A stretch of DNA of 64,000 nt. Source: Ruegeria sp. AD91A (GTDB lineage Bacteria > Pseudomonadota > Alphaproteobacteria > Rhodobacterales > Rhodobacteraceae). Made by a program: the position numbers and the translations under genes. The DNA lies in assembly GCF_003443535.1 (NCBI RefSeq), contig NZ_CP031946.1:1364001-1428000 (forward strand), given 5' to 3'. Of the stretch, positions 16,571-25,999 are shown piece after piece. Within the stretch, counting starts at the first letter, position 1. Each line of letters starts with the position of its first letter. The notes beneath the pieces are model-generated. The model was not told where the DNA came from and searched no databases. It saw nothing but the letters and a program-made list of their open reading frames with translations.

Positions 16571-16687
16571 CATCACGCTTGAGATATCGGCACAAAAAAG
16601 TCATCCTGAGATCAAGTTCCTCCGACTCGGGTCGCCCTGACGACCGGGTCGGTATCTTTTGTTTCTGCATCGAACGAGGCTTTCGCC

Positions 16688-17845
16688 ATGTCCCCAGCAT
16701 TCATTTCGCCCAACAAGACCAGCAGGCATTTGGCCGCCGTATTCATGCTGTTGTCCTTGGGTTTGGCGCATCCTGCGACCGCGCAGGAAGAAGGGGCACC
16801 ACCGAAGGTTTCCATAGCCGCAGCCTATACCGAGGAAATCACCGACGAGGCCACGTTCATCGGGCGCGCCGAGGCAATCAACAAAGTCGATATCGTGGCG
16901 CGCGTGAACGGGTTTCTCAACAGCCGCGAGGTCGAGGATGGAGCGACGGTAAATGAAGGCGACCTGCTGTTCACTATCGAACCCGACCTTTACGAGGCCA
17001 CGCTTGAGGCCCGAAAGGCCGATCTGAACCGGGCGGAAGCGAATCTTGAGCTGGCAAAGGTTGATCTGGCGCGTAAAGAAGAGCTTTACAAACGTGACGC
17101 GACGCCGGAATCGGAACGCGACATCGCCCGCGCCAATGAACTGGTCGCAGAGGCAGAGGTGAAAGCAGCCAAAGCTGCGATCCGGCAGGCCGAGCTCGAC
17201 CTGAGCTACACGCAGATCCACGCACCATTTGATGGCCGTATCGGCAGGATCACCACAAGCGTTGGCGATGTTGTTGGTCCAAACAACCCTCCACTGGTCA
17301 ATATCGTCAGCGAGACGCCAATCTACGTGAATTTCTCGTTGAACGAAAAGCTCTTTACCTCGGTTTTGCAGACCGTTGGCGAAAACTCAGCCTCTCTTGC
17401 GGATAGTCCGCAAAGCCCAAACGTGCACGTCACCCTGCCCAATGGCACAGAGATGGATGAAGTCGGCAGAATTGTATTCGTTGACAACCGTATCGACCCA
17501 TTGACCGGCGCAATCACAATGCGGGCCCAATTCGACAATACGGACCGGCTGATCCTGGACGGCGCTTTCGTGAATGTGCAGATCGAAGCGCTGGAGCCGA
17601 CCTTGCAGGTTCTGGTGCCACAAGCCGCCTTGCAACGCGATCAGCGGGGCGATTTTGTCCTGGTGGTTAATGACAAGCAAATGGTTGAACAACGCTACAT
17701 CACAACAGGTGACACTTTTGGTACTGCGATTATCGTGCTGGACGGACTGCGTGAAGGTGAAAGCGTCATTGTCGAGGGCTTGCAGCGGGTCCGCCCCGGT
17801 GTGGCTGTTGACGCGGTCGTGGCCTCTGAACAGCCGGGAGAGTAA
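16688..17845 (+). CDS. RND efflux periplasmic adaptor (membrane fusion protein)
   Basis: This is a 385-residue exported adaptor of the AcrA/MexA type. A signal peptide ends near residue 32 (HPATAQ). The lipoyl/hairpin organisation is clear: a first lipoyl half (INKVDIVARVNGFLNSREV), a long alpha hairpin rich in Ala, Glu and Lys (about residues 100-165), the second lipoyl half (THAPFDGRIG-like IHAPFDGRIGRI) and then beta-barrel and membrane-proximal domains. There is no lipobox, so unlike AcrA it is probably not lipid-anchored. The stop lies 3 bases before the pump gene, so the two are coupled. The outer-membrane partner is not next door; the NodT-type gene at 26000 could serve. Confidence 0.93.
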   Translation: MSPAFISPNKTSRHLAAVFMLLSLGLAHPATAQEEGAPPKVSIAAAYTEEITDEATFIGRAEAINKVDIVARVNGFLNSREVEDGATVNEGDLLFTIEPDLYEATLEARKADLNRAEANLELAKVDLARKEELYKRDATPESERDIARANELVAEAEVKAAKAAIRQAELDLSYTQIHAPFDGRIGRITTSVGDVVGPNNPPLVNIVSETPIYVNFSLNEKLFTSVLQTVGENSASLADSPQSPNVHVTLPNGTEMDEVGRIVFVDNRIDPLTGAITMRAQFDNTDRLILDGAFVNVQIEALEPTLQVLVPQAALQRDQRGDFVLVVNDKQMVEQRYITTGDTFGTAIIVLDGLREGESVIVEGLQRVRPGVAVDAVVASEQPGE

Positions 17846-17848
17846 CAG

Positions 17849-20800
17849 ATGTTCTCAGCCCTGTTCATAAGCCGCCCCAAGCTGGCGCTTGTCATCTCAC
17901 TGGTGCTGACCATCATGGGCGGCATCGGGTACCTGGTACTGCCGGTCGCGCAGTTTCCGGACATCACGCCACCGGTGGTCAACGTCTCAACCACGTATAC
18001 CGGTGCAAACGCCGAAACCGTTGAAAACACCGTTGCCGCGCCGATTGAGGCGCAGGTCAACGGTGTGGACGACATGATCTATATGACGTCCAGATCGTCG
18101 GACAACGGGTCCTACTCGCTGGATGTGACCTTTGAGGTGGGCACCGATCCTGACATCGCATCGGTCAACGTTCAAAACCGGGTTGCGCAGGCCATGTCGT
18201 CATTGCCAGCCGAGGTCACTTCGTCCGGCGTCGTGACACAGAAATCTTCGACCAACATGCTGATGCTGGTCACTCTGACCTCACCCGATGGGACCTATGA
18301 CAGTGTGTTCCTGTCGAACTATGCCTCGATCAATCTGCGCGATGCGCTGGCGCGTGTGCAGGGCGTTGGTAAGGCTGATGTTTTGACCAACCTTGAATAC
18401 GCCATGCGGATCTGGATGGACCCGGACAAGATGGCGGCGCTGTCCATCACTCCTGGGGATGTCATCAATGCAATCCGGGAACAGAATATCGAAGTGTCTG
18501 CCGGTTCCATCGGTGCACCACCTGTACCCGAAGGGCAGACGTTTCAATACACGATCAAATCCAAAGGCCGTCTGACATCCGCAGAAGAATTCGGTGACAT
18601 TGTTATCCGGACCGGCGAAGCCGGCGCCATCGTCCGCGTCAAGGACATCGCTCGGGTTGAGCTTGGCGCAGAATATTATGCGGCTTCGGGCTATTTTCAG
18701 TCGGTTCCTGCCACGGTTATCGGCATCTATCAGGCCCCCGGTGCAAACGCTTTGGCGGTATCGGAACGTGTGCAGGCCGAATTGGAACGGCTGTCCCGCG
18801 CGTTCCCAACGGATGTCGAGTATGATGTACCCTTCAACACGACCGACTTTGTCGAGGCCTCTTTGAACGACGTGGTCTCGACCCTGATCCTGACCTTCAT
18901 TCTCGTTATTTCGGTTGTGTTCGTCTTCCTGGGAAGTTGGCGCGCAACGATCATTCCGGCGGTGGCAATTCCAGTGTCCCTGATCGGCACTTTTGCCTTC
19001 CTGCTGGCGTTTGGGATGTCCCTAAACACCATTTCGCTGTTCGCCTTGGTGCTTGCCATTGGTATTGTGGTGGACGACGCCATTGTCGTTGTTGAAAACG
19101 TGGAGCGCATCATTGCGGATGAAGGGTTGCCTCCGGCTGAAGCGACCCGAAAAGCCATGGGCCAGATAACTGGACCGGTCATCGCGACCACTTTGGTTCT
19201 TCTGGCGGTGTTCGTGCCGGTGACGTTCATGCCCGGCATCTCCGGGCGGTTGTATTCCCAATTTGCGGTCACGATCTCGACCGCTGTCGTTATCTCATCC
19301 ATCAACGCGCTGACCCTTTCGCCCGCCCTGTGTGGCTTGGTGCTACGCGCCAGATCTGGCCCTCCCAAAGGGCTGCTGGCGGTCTTCGAAAGTTTCATCG
19401 GCACCGTGCGCAACGGCTATGTCGCCATAGTACGCAAACTGCTGATTTTCCCCGCCATCGCGCTGGCCATCGTGGTCGGTCTTGGTTTTGGTACGGGGAC
19501 AATCATGTCGAATACCTCTGCCGGGTTTATCCCGCTTGAGGACAACGGGTACTTGTTCGTCGATGTTCAGTTGCCGGATGCTGCCACTCTGGAACGGACA
19601 GAGGCGGTCACCGCACGTCTGGACGAACAGATAAGCGAAATCCCGGGCGTTGCGAGCACGGTTCTTGTCAACGGCTTTTCGATGCTGAACGGCACGATCA
19701 CCAATGGCGCTGCGATTTTCGTCAATCTCGACAATTGGAGCGAGCGGCAAGAAGACGATCTGAGCGCTGATGCCATTCTGGCCAAGGTACTGGCGATTGC
19801 GAATGGTGAATCAGCGGCTTCGATCCTGGCCTTCAATCCACCACCAATCCAGGGTCTTGGCATGTCCGCGGGCGTAGAAATGGAGGTTCAGCAAACCGGC
19901 GGTGGCACACCGCAGGATCTGGCCTCGGCCGTGGGTTCGTTCGTGTATTCGGCCAATCAGAGACCCGAGATCGGGCAGGCCTATACAACCTTCCGCGCCA
20001 ACGTCCCGCAGCTGTTCGTTGATCTGGACCGCGAAAAGGCCAAAACGCTGAATGTCTCGGTCGCCGAGATTTTTCAGACCATGCAGGCACAACTGGGGTC
20101 GTACTATGTCAATGACTTCAACCTGTTCGGCCGCGTCTACCGCGTGATGATTCAGGCTGATGGCACTTATCGGGACAATGTCGAGGATATCGCGAACCTC
20201 TATGTCCGTTCTCAAAACGGCGACATGGTGCCGTTAGGGACACTGATCGACGTGGAAAACGTGTTGGGTCCGGTTCTGCTGAAGCGCCACAACCTGTTCC
20301 GGTCTGCCACGGTGACGGCGGTACCAGCACCCGGCTTGTCCAGCGGCGACGCAATCAACGTGATGACGGAGGAATCCGCAACCGCCCTGCCCCCGGGCTA
20401 TTCGTTCGAATGGACAGGGACAGCACAGCAACAGCTGGCCTCGGGCAGTCTGGTGATTATCATCCTCGGGCTTGCCATCCTGTTCGGTTACTTGTTCCTG
20501 GTGGGTCAGTACGAAAGCTGGACCTTACCTGTTTCAATCCTGCTTTCCGTTGTTGTGGCCCTGTTTGGTGCCGTGGCGGCGGTGGCGATCGTGGGCAGTG
20601 ACATCAACCTCTATACGCAGATCGGTATGATCATGCTTGTGGGGCTGGCCTCGAAGAACGGTATTCTTATCGTCGAATTCGCCATGGAGCAACGCGCCAA
20701 GGGGTTGTCTATTAAAGAGGCCGCCGCAGAGGCTGCGCATCAGCGTTTCCGCGCCGTGATGATGACTGCCTTGTCCTTCCTCCTCGGTGTTGTACCACTG

Positions 20801-20986
20801 CTGGCCGCCAACGGAGCCGGCGCCGCCAGCCAGAAAGCGATTGGTGTCGCGGTGTTCGGCGGGATGCTGGCCGCGACGCTGGTTGGTGTGATCGTGGTGC
20901 CCGTGCTCTACGCCCTGATGCAGGGCTTGCGAGAATGGTTGAAGGGCAGCAAGAAGGAGCCCGACCCTTCTGAAGAAGCCGCCTGA
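17849..20986 (+). CDS. RND multidrug efflux permease (AcrB/MexB type)
   Basis: This is a 1045-residue inner-membrane pump, full length for the HAE1 family. It shows the standard architecture: helix 1, a large periplasmic loop, helices 2-7, a second large loop, helices 8-12. The proton-relay aspartates D409 and D410 lie in helix 4 ([15 protein letters not shown]), matching D407/D408 of AcrB, and the partner lysine is expected in helix 10 ([14 protein letters not shown]). The ATG is preceded by GGGAGAG. It forms an operon with the adaptor gene and is followed by a strong terminator. Typical substrates are hydrophobic toxins, detergents and antibiotics, but the spectrum is not predictable. Confidence 0.95.
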   Translation: MFSALFISRPKLALVISLVLTIMGGIGYLVLPVAQFPDITPPVVNVSTTYTGANAETVENTVAAPIEAQVNGVDDMIYMTSRSSDNGSYSLDVTFEVGTDPDIASVNVQNRVAQAMSSLPAEVTSSGVVTQKSSTNMLMLVTLTSPDGTYDSVFLSNYASINLRDALARVQGVGKADVLTNLEYAMRIWMDPDKMAALSITPGDVINAIREQNIEVSAGSIGAPPVPEGQTFQYTIKSKGRLTSAEEFGDIVIRTGEAGAIVRVKDIARVELGAEYYAASGYFQSVPATVIGIYQAPGANALAVSERVQAELERLSRAFPTDVEYDVPFNTTDFVEASLNDVVSTLILTFILVISVVFVFLGSWRATIIPAVAIPVSLIGTFAFLLAFGMSLNTISLFALVLAIGIVVDDAIVVVENVERIIADEGLPPAEATRKAMGQITGPVIATTLVLLAVFVPVTFMPGISGRLYSQFAVTISTAVVISSINALTLSPALCGLVLRARSGPPKGLLAVFESFIGTVRNGYVAIVRKLLIFPAIALAIVVGLGFGTGTIMSNTSAGFIPLEDNGYLFVDVQLPDAATLERTEAVTARLDEQISEIPGVASTVLVNGFSMLNGTITNGAAIFVNLDNWSERQEDDLSADAILAKVLAIANGESAASILAFNPPPIQGLGMSAGVEMEVQQTGGGTPQDLASAVGSFVYSANQRPEIGQAYTTFRANVPQLFVDLDREKAKTLNVSVAEIFQTMQAQLGSYYVNDFNLFGRVYRVMIQADGTYRDNVEDIANLYVRSQNGDMVPLGTLIDVENVLGPVLLKRHNLFRSATVTAVPAPGLSSGDAINVMTEESATALPPGYSFEWTGTAQQQLASGSLVIIILGLAILFGYLFLVGQYESWTLPVSILLSVVVALFGAVAAVAIVGSDINLYTQIGMIMLVGLASKNGILIVEFAMEQRAKGLSIKEAAAEAAHQRFRAVMMTALSFLLGVVPLLAANGAGAASQKAIGVAVFGGMLAATLVGVIVVPVLYALMQGLREWLKGSKKEPDPSEEAA

Positions 20987-20992
20987 CTACAC

Positions 20993-21027
20993 AAAAAAAG
21001 CCCCACCAGAACTGGTGGGGCTTTTTT
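20993..21027. terminator. Strong bidirectional terminator
   Basis: A perfect 9-base-pair stem GCCCCACCA / TGGTGGGGC (21000-21008 with 21013-21021) with a GAAC loop is followed by six T residues and preceded by seven A residues. It ends the RND operon on the plus strand and can also end glpD on the minus strand. Confidence 0.93.
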
Positions 21028-21061
21028 GCAATTCCGCTGATAGGTTTCAGGTGTTTTAAAG

Positions 21062-22651
21062 CTAGCTTTCATCCTTAGACCGTGCGGACATCCATTGATC
21101 GATCCGCGCAATCTGTTCGGGCGTCAGCCGCAAGCCCAATTTGTTGCGGCGCCAAACCACATCTTCGGCTGTGCGGGCATATTCCTTGTCCATCAGCCAC
21201 GCGACCTCTCGCACGGTCAGGGTTGCGCCAAAGTCCTCTCCCAGATCGGATACCTGTTTCGCATCTCCCAAAACGTCCCGTGCTTCTGTCCCGTAAGCTC
21301 TGATCAAGCGGGCAGCCCAGGTTTCGGTCAAAAAGGGGAAGGCCGTCAAAAGATCGCCTTTCAGGGTTTCGACAGCATCCACCGGAAAATCACCCCCCGG
21401 AAGTGCGACACCAGCGGTCCAGGGGCCGGGCAGGTTCGGGAAAAACTCACCAACCTTTTCGAGCGCGCTTTCTGCAAGCCTGCGATAGGTTGTGATCTTG
21501 CCGCCAAACACATTCAAAACAGGTGCCCCGCCCTGCGCATCGACTTTCAACGTGTAATCCCGTGTCGCAGCAGTGGCACTGCTTGCTCCGTCATCATAGA
21601 GAGGCCGTACGCCGGAATAGGTCCAAACGACATCGTCGCGGGTCACGGCACGTTTGAAGTATTTGGACGCGAAGGCGCACAGGTAATCCTGCTCGGCCTC
21701 GGTACAGACCGGTTTCGTGGCCGGGTCCGGATGGTCCTGATCCGTTGTTCCGATCAGGGTAAAATCCTGCTCGTACGGAATGGCGAAAATGATGCGGCCA
21801 TCTTCGCCCTGGAAAAAGTAGCATTTGTCGTGATCGTAAAGCCTGGGCGTCACGATATGACTGCCCCGCACAAGCCGCACGCCCTCGCGAGAGTTCACAC
21901 GGATCTTGGTTTGAATGATGTCGCCCACCCAGGGTCCGCCTGCATTGATCAGCATTTTGGCCCGGACCAAACGGGTTTCACCGCTGCTTCGATCCCGAAT
22001 GGACACTTCCCAAAGATCACCAACCCTCTCGGCCGAGGTCACTTCGGTTCGGACCATGATCTGCGCGCCGCGTGCCTCGGCGTCACGCGCATTCAGGACC
22101 ACCAGTCGCGAGTCTTCGATCCAGCAGTCAGAGTATTCATAAGCTGTTTCAAACTTGTCCTGTAGAGGGGCGCCCTCTGGTGCCGAGCGCAGGTTCAACG
22201 ACGTCGTACCCGGCAAGATTTTGCGCCCGCCCAGATTGTCATACATGAACAGACCCAACCGGATCAGCCAGGCCGGACGCCGCCCCCGCATCCACGGCAT
22301 GACCGTGCTGAGCAGCCGAGAGGTCGGCGTTTCCGAATCGAACCGCATGTCCTTGTGGTACGGCAGCACAAAGCGCATCGGCCAGCTGATATGCGGCATC
22401 GCGCGCAGCAAGGTTTCGCGTTCGATCAGGGCTTCGCGCACCAGACGGATCTCGAAATACTCCAGATATCGCAACCCGCCATGAAACAGCTTGGTCGAGG
22501 CTGACGATGTCGCCGAAGCCAGATCGTTCATCTCGGCCAATGTTACTGAAAGACCCCGTCCGGCAGCATCCCGTGCGATGCCGCAACCGTTAATCCCGCC
22601 GCCAATGATGAAAAGGTCTGTGATCTGGGTGTCCGTCGACTGCATATCCAT
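21062..22651 (-). CDS. glpD: Glycerol-3-phosphate dehydrogenase (aerobic, FAD)
   Basis: This roughly 529-residue membrane-associated flavoenzyme oxidises sn-glycerol 3-phosphate to dihydroxyacetone phosphate and passes electrons to quinone. The N-terminal FAD-binding motif IIGGGINGCGIARDAAGRG is intact, followed by the FAD/substrate region SSASTKLFHGGLRYLEYFE; the C-terminal GlpD domain is complete. The frame extends to 22708, but the ATG at 22651 has an AGGGA site at correct spacing and places the FAD motif near the N-terminus as in homologues. It is divergent from glpR, with two operator-like repeats between. No glycerol kinase or transporter gene is in the window. Confidence 0.95.
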   Translation of the reverse strand: MDMQSTDTQITDLFIIGGGINGCGIARDAAGRGLSVTLAEMNDLASATSSASTKLFHGGLRYLEYFEIRLVREALIERETLLRAMPHISWPMRFVLPYHKDMRFDSETPTSRLLSTVMPWMRGRRPAWLIRLGLFMYDNLGGRKILPGTTSLNLRSAPEGAPLQDKFETAYEYSDCWIEDSRLVVLNARDAEARGAQIMVRTEVTSAERVGDLWEVSIRDRSSGETRLVRAKMLINAGGPWVGDIIQTKIRVNSREGVRLVRGSHIVTPRLYDHDKCYFFQGEDGRIIFAIPYEQDFTLIGTTDQDHPDPATKPVCTEAEQDYLCAFASKYFKRAVTRDDVVWTYSGVRPLYDDGASSATAATRDYTLKVDAQGGAPVLNVFGGKITTYRRLAESALEKVGEFFPNLPGPWTAGVALPGGDFPVDAVETLKGDLLTAFPFLTETWAARLIRAYGTEARDVLGDAKQVSDLGEDFGATLTVREVAWLMDKEYARTAEDVVWRRNKLGLRLTPEQIARIDQWMSARSKDES

Positions 22652-22716
22652 TGATTCCCTGCGAAACACGGTTACGGGCATTAGCCAGAACACCCTTCGC
22701 TTCGTCAATGTTTATG

Positions 22717-22735
22717 TTCGTTTTCTTTCTTTTTG
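22717..22735 (+). promoter_or_regulatory. GlpR operator candidate, glpD side
   Basis: TTCGTTTTCTTTCTTTTTG, preceded by TATG. The block TATGTTCGTTTTC (22713-22725) equals one half of the enterobacterial GlpR operator consensus. It matches, in inverted orientation, the site at 22780-22798 at 17 of 19 positions. Confidence 0.65.
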
Positions 22736-22779
22736 CAACGCTGGTATGTATTGCAAGCAAGTTGTCTTGCCAAAACCAA

Positions 22780-22798
22780 CAAAAAGAACAAAAACGAA
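22780..22798 (-). promoter_or_regulatory. GlpR operator candidate, glpR side
   Basis: Read on the minus strand this is TTCGTTTTTGTTCTTTTTG, a mirrored copy of the site at 22717-22735. It lies 28 bases before the glpR ATG, fitting autoregulation. The two sites face each other across about 44 bases. Confidence 0.65.
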
Positions 22799-22825
22799 AA
22801 CGTATCTTCTGCGCCGGAACCGCTC

Positions 22826-23587
22826 ATGTCCCTGTCTTTTCGCCAATCCGACATCTTGGAAATCGCCAGCGCCGAAGGACGCGTTACGGTCGACGGCCTG
22901 GCCGAACGCTTTGGTGTCACCGTCCAGACAATCCGACGCGACCTGACAGAGCTTGCAGATGCGGGCAAACTGGACCGGGTTCATGGCGGTGCGGTTCTGC
23001 GATCAGGCGTCTCAAATATCGGATACGAAGACCGCCGTGCCTTGAACGCTGACGCCAAGACCCGCATCGCGCAGGCCTGCGCGGCCGAAATCCCAGACGG
23101 TGCGTCGGTTTTCATGAACATCGGAACTTCGACCGAGGCCGTGGCAAGACAATTGCTGAACCACAAAAACCTGATGGTGGTGACGAACAATATGAACGTT
23201 GCAAACATCCTGATTGAAAACTCCGACTGTGAAATCGTCATGGCCGGTGGAGTCCTGCGTCGAACAGATGGCGGTCTGATCGGCACCCTGACCGTGTCGA
23301 CCATCCGGCACTTCAAATTCGATCTCGCCATCATCGGGTGCTCAGCACTGGATACAGACGGAGATCTTTTGGACTTCGACTTTCAGGAAGTTCAGGTCAG
23401 CCAGACCATTATCGATCAGGCCCGCCGTACTTTTCTGGTGGCCGATCACTCAAAGTTCCAACGCTCGGCCCCGGCACGCATAGCTTCGATGGCCGAACTT
23501 GACGCGGTCTATACCAATGCGCCCCTGCCCGGCACCCTGTGGCAGCGCTGTCGCGAATGGCAAACAAACGTTGTTATCTGCGGTTAA
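22826..23587 (+). CDS. glpR: DeoR-family repressor of glycerol 3-phosphate use
   Basis: This 253-residue repressor has an N-terminal DeoR helix-turn-helix (residues about 6-60; the typical VDGLAERFGVTVQTIRRDL and RVHGGAV) and a C-terminal sugar-phosphate sensing domain with the family segments VFMNIGTSTEAVA and DHSKFQRSAPARIAS. Adjacent divergent glpD makes glycerol 3-phosphate the probable inducer. The frame is open upstream to 22733, but that part is not DeoR-like and covers the operator; the ATG at 22826 fits the family start MSLSFRQSDILEIA. Confidence 0.92.
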   Translation: MSLSFRQSDILEIASAEGRVTVDGLAERFGVTVQTIRRDLTELADAGKLDRVHGGAVLRSGVSNIGYEDRRALNADAKTRIAQACAAEIPDGASVFMNIGTSTEAVARQLLNHKNLMVVTNNMNVANILIENSDCEIVMAGGVLRRTDGGLIGTLTVSTIRHFKFDLAIIGCSALDTDGDLLDFDFQEVQVSQTIIDQARRTFLVADHSKFQRSAPARIASMAELDAVYTNAPLPGTLWQRCREWQTNVVICG

Positions 23588-23696
23588 GCAATCGCACCTT
23601 TCAACGCTCAGGCGGGTCGCGCGGCTTGCCAGACGGGACCTGGCCTGACACTATCCATTGTAAAAGGAATTGTGCACGGGAGGGGAGAACCGGGCC

Positions 23697-23852
23697 ATGA
23701 TTGCGCTTTTATTTGCATTACTTACCGCCACGATGGCGCTTAACTATTTCAATCTGACAAAGGCTGGCAACGTGCTGTTTTTCGCCACGTTGGCCCTGTG
23801 TGTGTATTGGCTGAAATTCCACGCCACCACCCAGCTGACAATTCAACTCTGA
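23697..23852 (+). CDS. Small membrane protein, DUF5993-like
   Basis: This 51-residue protein consists of two hydrophobic helices (about residues 1-15 and 22-40) and ends in the pattern FHATTQLTIQL, which resembles the conserved tail of DUF5993 proteins. Such genes are often found beside a dsbB homologue, as here: dsbB begins 10 bases downstream. Function unknown; it may be a small subunit or stabiliser of the DsbB-like protein. The ATG is preceded by a purine-rich GGGAGGGGAG, somewhat far upstream. Family name from memory and pattern, so moderate confidence. Confidence 0.7.
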   Translation: MIALLFALLTATMALNYFNLTKAGNVLFFATLALCVYWLKFHATTQLTIQL

Positions 23853-23862
23853 GGGGCTTGCC

Positions 23863-24432
23863 ATGACACCTGAACTGTCCCGCACCCTCAACGCGATAGG
23901 AATGCTGGCCGTCTGTCTGGTTCTGGCGTTGGCATTTTTCTATCAAGTCGTCCTTTACGAACTGCCCTGCCCGCTTTGCCTGCTGCAGCGCGTCGGACTT
24001 GTCGCCGTCGGCGTAGGAATTGGTTTGAACCTGCTCTACGGCGCGCGACCGCAACATTATGCCATCATGCTGATTGCGGCCTTATATGGCGGCAGTGTCT
24101 CGATCCGGCAAATTCTTCTGCATATCGTGCCCGGAACCGGGCACTACGGTTCTCCTATTCTGGGGCTGCACTATTATACTTGGGCCGGAATCGCCTTTTT
24201 CCTTGTTTTGCTGGGCACATCGATCATGCTGTTGTTTGATCGCCAATACGCGGACCCTTCAAGTCAGGAACCAAAGTTCGGCGGAAATCCTCTGGCCAAA
24301 ATCGCATTTTTCGTCATGCTGGCACTGGCAGTGCTGAATGCCGGATCGGCCTTGTTGGAATGCGGACCGGGTATCTGCGCCGACCCGCCGACAAGCTACA
24401 AGGTGATTGACGAATTGGACGCAGGCAACTGA
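23863..24432 (+). CDS. Disulfide bond formation protein DsbB, five-helix variant
   Basis: This 189-residue inner-membrane protein should reoxidise a periplasmic thiol oxidase and pass electrons to quinone. The quinone-linked CPLC pair (C36, C39) sits just after helix 1 within LPCPLCLLQRVG, as in DsbB. The second cysteine pair of classical DsbB, in the loop between helices 3 and 4, is missing; instead C167 and C172 (ECGPGIC) lie in a tail after a predicted fifth helix, which puts them on the periplasmic side too. No DsbA gene is nearby. It is in an operon with DUF5993, DUF3302, HlyD and outer-membrane factor genes. Confidence 0.88.
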   Translation: MTPELSRTLNAIGMLAVCLVLALAFFYQVVLYELPCPLCLLQRVGLVAVGVGIGLNLLYGARPQHYAIMLIAALYGGSVSIRQILLHIVPGTGHYGSPILGLHYYTWAGIAFFLVLLGTSIMLLFDRQYADPSSQEPKFGGNPLAKIAFFVMLALAVLNAGSALLECGPGICADPPTSYKVIDELDAGN

Positions 24433-24467
24433 AGATACCTTAACCTTCCCCAAAAGGAGGCACGAGC

Positions 24468-24830
24468 ATGGGACTACTGGGACAGCCGCTTGGCTATTAC
24501 GACTACCTCACTTTCGTGGCACTGATCCTGCTGCTGGCAGCGGTGATGGCGTTGTTTCTGTTCCTTATGGGTCTTCCGGGGCGGATCGCCATCAAACGCA
24601 ATCATCCCCATGCCGAAGCCGTAAAGATCATGGGCTGGATGGGGTTTCTGGCCGTGGTGCCCTGGGTTCACGCCTTCATGTGGGCGTTCCACGACGGTGT
24701 TACAGTCGACATTCGCCGTGGCCCTGATGAGGAAAAAGACGCTATTCGTGATGAAATCAACCGTCTGGGTGGCGATGTCAGGCCTGAGTATCAAGATCGT
24801 CTGGACACAGACGGTACACAACAAAGCTAA
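24468..24830 (+). CDS. DUF3302 membrane protein (YiaW-like)
   Basis: This 120-residue protein has two membrane helices (about residues 12-36 and 50-72) and a charged, soluble C-terminus. It matches the DUF3302 pattern, with DYLTFVALILLLAA near the start and a central GLPGRIAIKRNHPHAEAVK loop. In Escherichia coli the homologue YiaW is encoded next to the HlyD-like YiaV, and the same pair occurs here. Role unknown; a partner of the adaptor is plausible. AAAGGAGG precedes the ATG at good spacing. Confidence 0.82.
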   Translation: MGLLGQPLGYYDYLTFVALILLLAAVMALFLFLMGLPGRIAIKRNHPHAEAVKIMGWMGFLAVVPWVHAFMWAFHDGVTVDIRRGPDEEKDAIRDEINRLGGDVRPEYQDRLDTDGTQQS

Positions 24831-24851
24831 GGCCAAAGGAAGTCACAAAAC

Positions 24852-25997
24852 ATGTTCGTCGCCCTTGGCATCACGTTATTTTACATCATTTTTGTCTGGC
24901 TTATCTTCTTCAAGCTGGAATTGCTGAAATTCAACATTGCCTGGGGCATTGTGTCCTTCTGGGTCGGTGCGCATCTGCTGCTGATCTTTCTGGTCGCATT
25001 GCGGTTCTTCCAGCCCTTCTCGGTCGACAGCCATGTGGTGCGTTCGACCATACAGATCATCCCAAAGCTGACACAGCCAACGATCCTGACCGAGGTTCTT
25101 GTGGAACCCAATACACCGGTCACCAAGGGCGATCCGCTCTACCGCTTTGATGACACGGTGTTTTCACTGGCGGTGAACAATGCGCAGGCGCAGTTGGTCG
25201 CCGCCGAACAGAATGCCAAAATTCTGGAACAGGATGTGATCGCGTCGACCGAAGCAGTTGAACGTGCAAACGCGCAATTGGCCTACGCGCAGACTCAGCA
25301 AGCACGCTATGAAACTCTCGTGCCCGCCGGTGGAGCGCGGCAAGACGATCTGGACCGCTGGAACGAGCAGGTGACAGAAGACCTTGCCGCCGTCAAACAA
25401 GCCGAGGCAAATCTGGAAAAAGCACAGTTGGCTGTGGAATCCCAGATAGACGGTGTGAACACGGGTATTCTTCAGGCCCAGGCGCAATTGGCTGAGGCCA
25501 GATATTTCCTCGAAAACACAACGATCTACGCACCAGAAAACGGCATGATCGTTTCGCAGCAAGCGCGCCCCGGGCTGGTCGTCGGCGATGTTCGACTGGG
25601 CGCGATTGCCAGTTTCGTGACCGAAGACAGCCCCTACATTCTTGCGACCTACCGCCAGCAAAACCTGAAATTCGTGGAACCAGGGCAAGAGGTCGAGGTG
25701 GCGCTGGATCTTTACCCGGGTGAAATCCTGACCGGTAAGGTCGAGGCGATCTGGTGGGCCACGCGGCAAGGGCAACTGATCCCTTCAGGCCGCCTGCCCG
25801 GCTTTGAACTGCCGAAACTGCCCGGTCGAATTGCCGTGCAGATCACCGTCGATGTCCCTGAAGGGCACACTTTCCCAGCTGGCGGCCACGCCGCAGTGGC
25901 GATCTACACCGGACAGGGCAAAAGCTTTGAGTTCCTGAGACGCATCAACATCCGTCTCTATTCCTTCGCCAACTTCATCCGACCGCTGGATATCTGA
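24852..25997 (+). CDS. HlyD-family adaptor (YiaV-like)
   Basis: This 381-residue inner-membrane-anchored adaptor has two N-terminal helices (about residues 5-25 and 35-55), a lipoyl half (TEVLVEPNTPVTKGDPLYRFD), a long coiled hairpin (about 95-205, rich in Ala, Glu and Gln), the second lipoyl half (NTTIYAPENGMIVSQQARPG) and a barrel domain. Such two-helix adaptors (YiaV, YibH, EmrA-like) link to an outer-membrane factor; the next gene encodes one 2 bases downstream. No dedicated inner-membrane pump (MFS, ABC or RND) is in this operon, as is usual for YiaV/YibH-type adaptors. Confidence 0.9.
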   Translation: MFVALGITLFYIIFVWLIFFKLELLKFNIAWGIVSFWVGAHLLLIFLVALRFFQPFSVDSHVVRSTIQIIPKLTQPTILTEVLVEPNTPVTKGDPLYRFDDTVFSLAVNNAQAQLVAAEQNAKILEQDVIASTEAVERANAQLAYAQTQQARYETLVPAGGARQDDLDRWNEQVTEDLAAVKQAEANLEKAQLAVESQIDGVNTGILQAQAQLAEARYFLENTTIYAPENGMIVSQQARPGLVVGDVRLGAIASFVTEDSPYILATYRQQNLKFVEPGQEVEVALDLYPGEILTGKVEAIWWATRQGQLIPSGRLPGFELPKLPGRIAVQITVDVPEGHTFPAGGHAAVAIYTGQGKSFEFLRRINIRLYSFANFIRPLDI

Positions 25998-25999
25998 GG

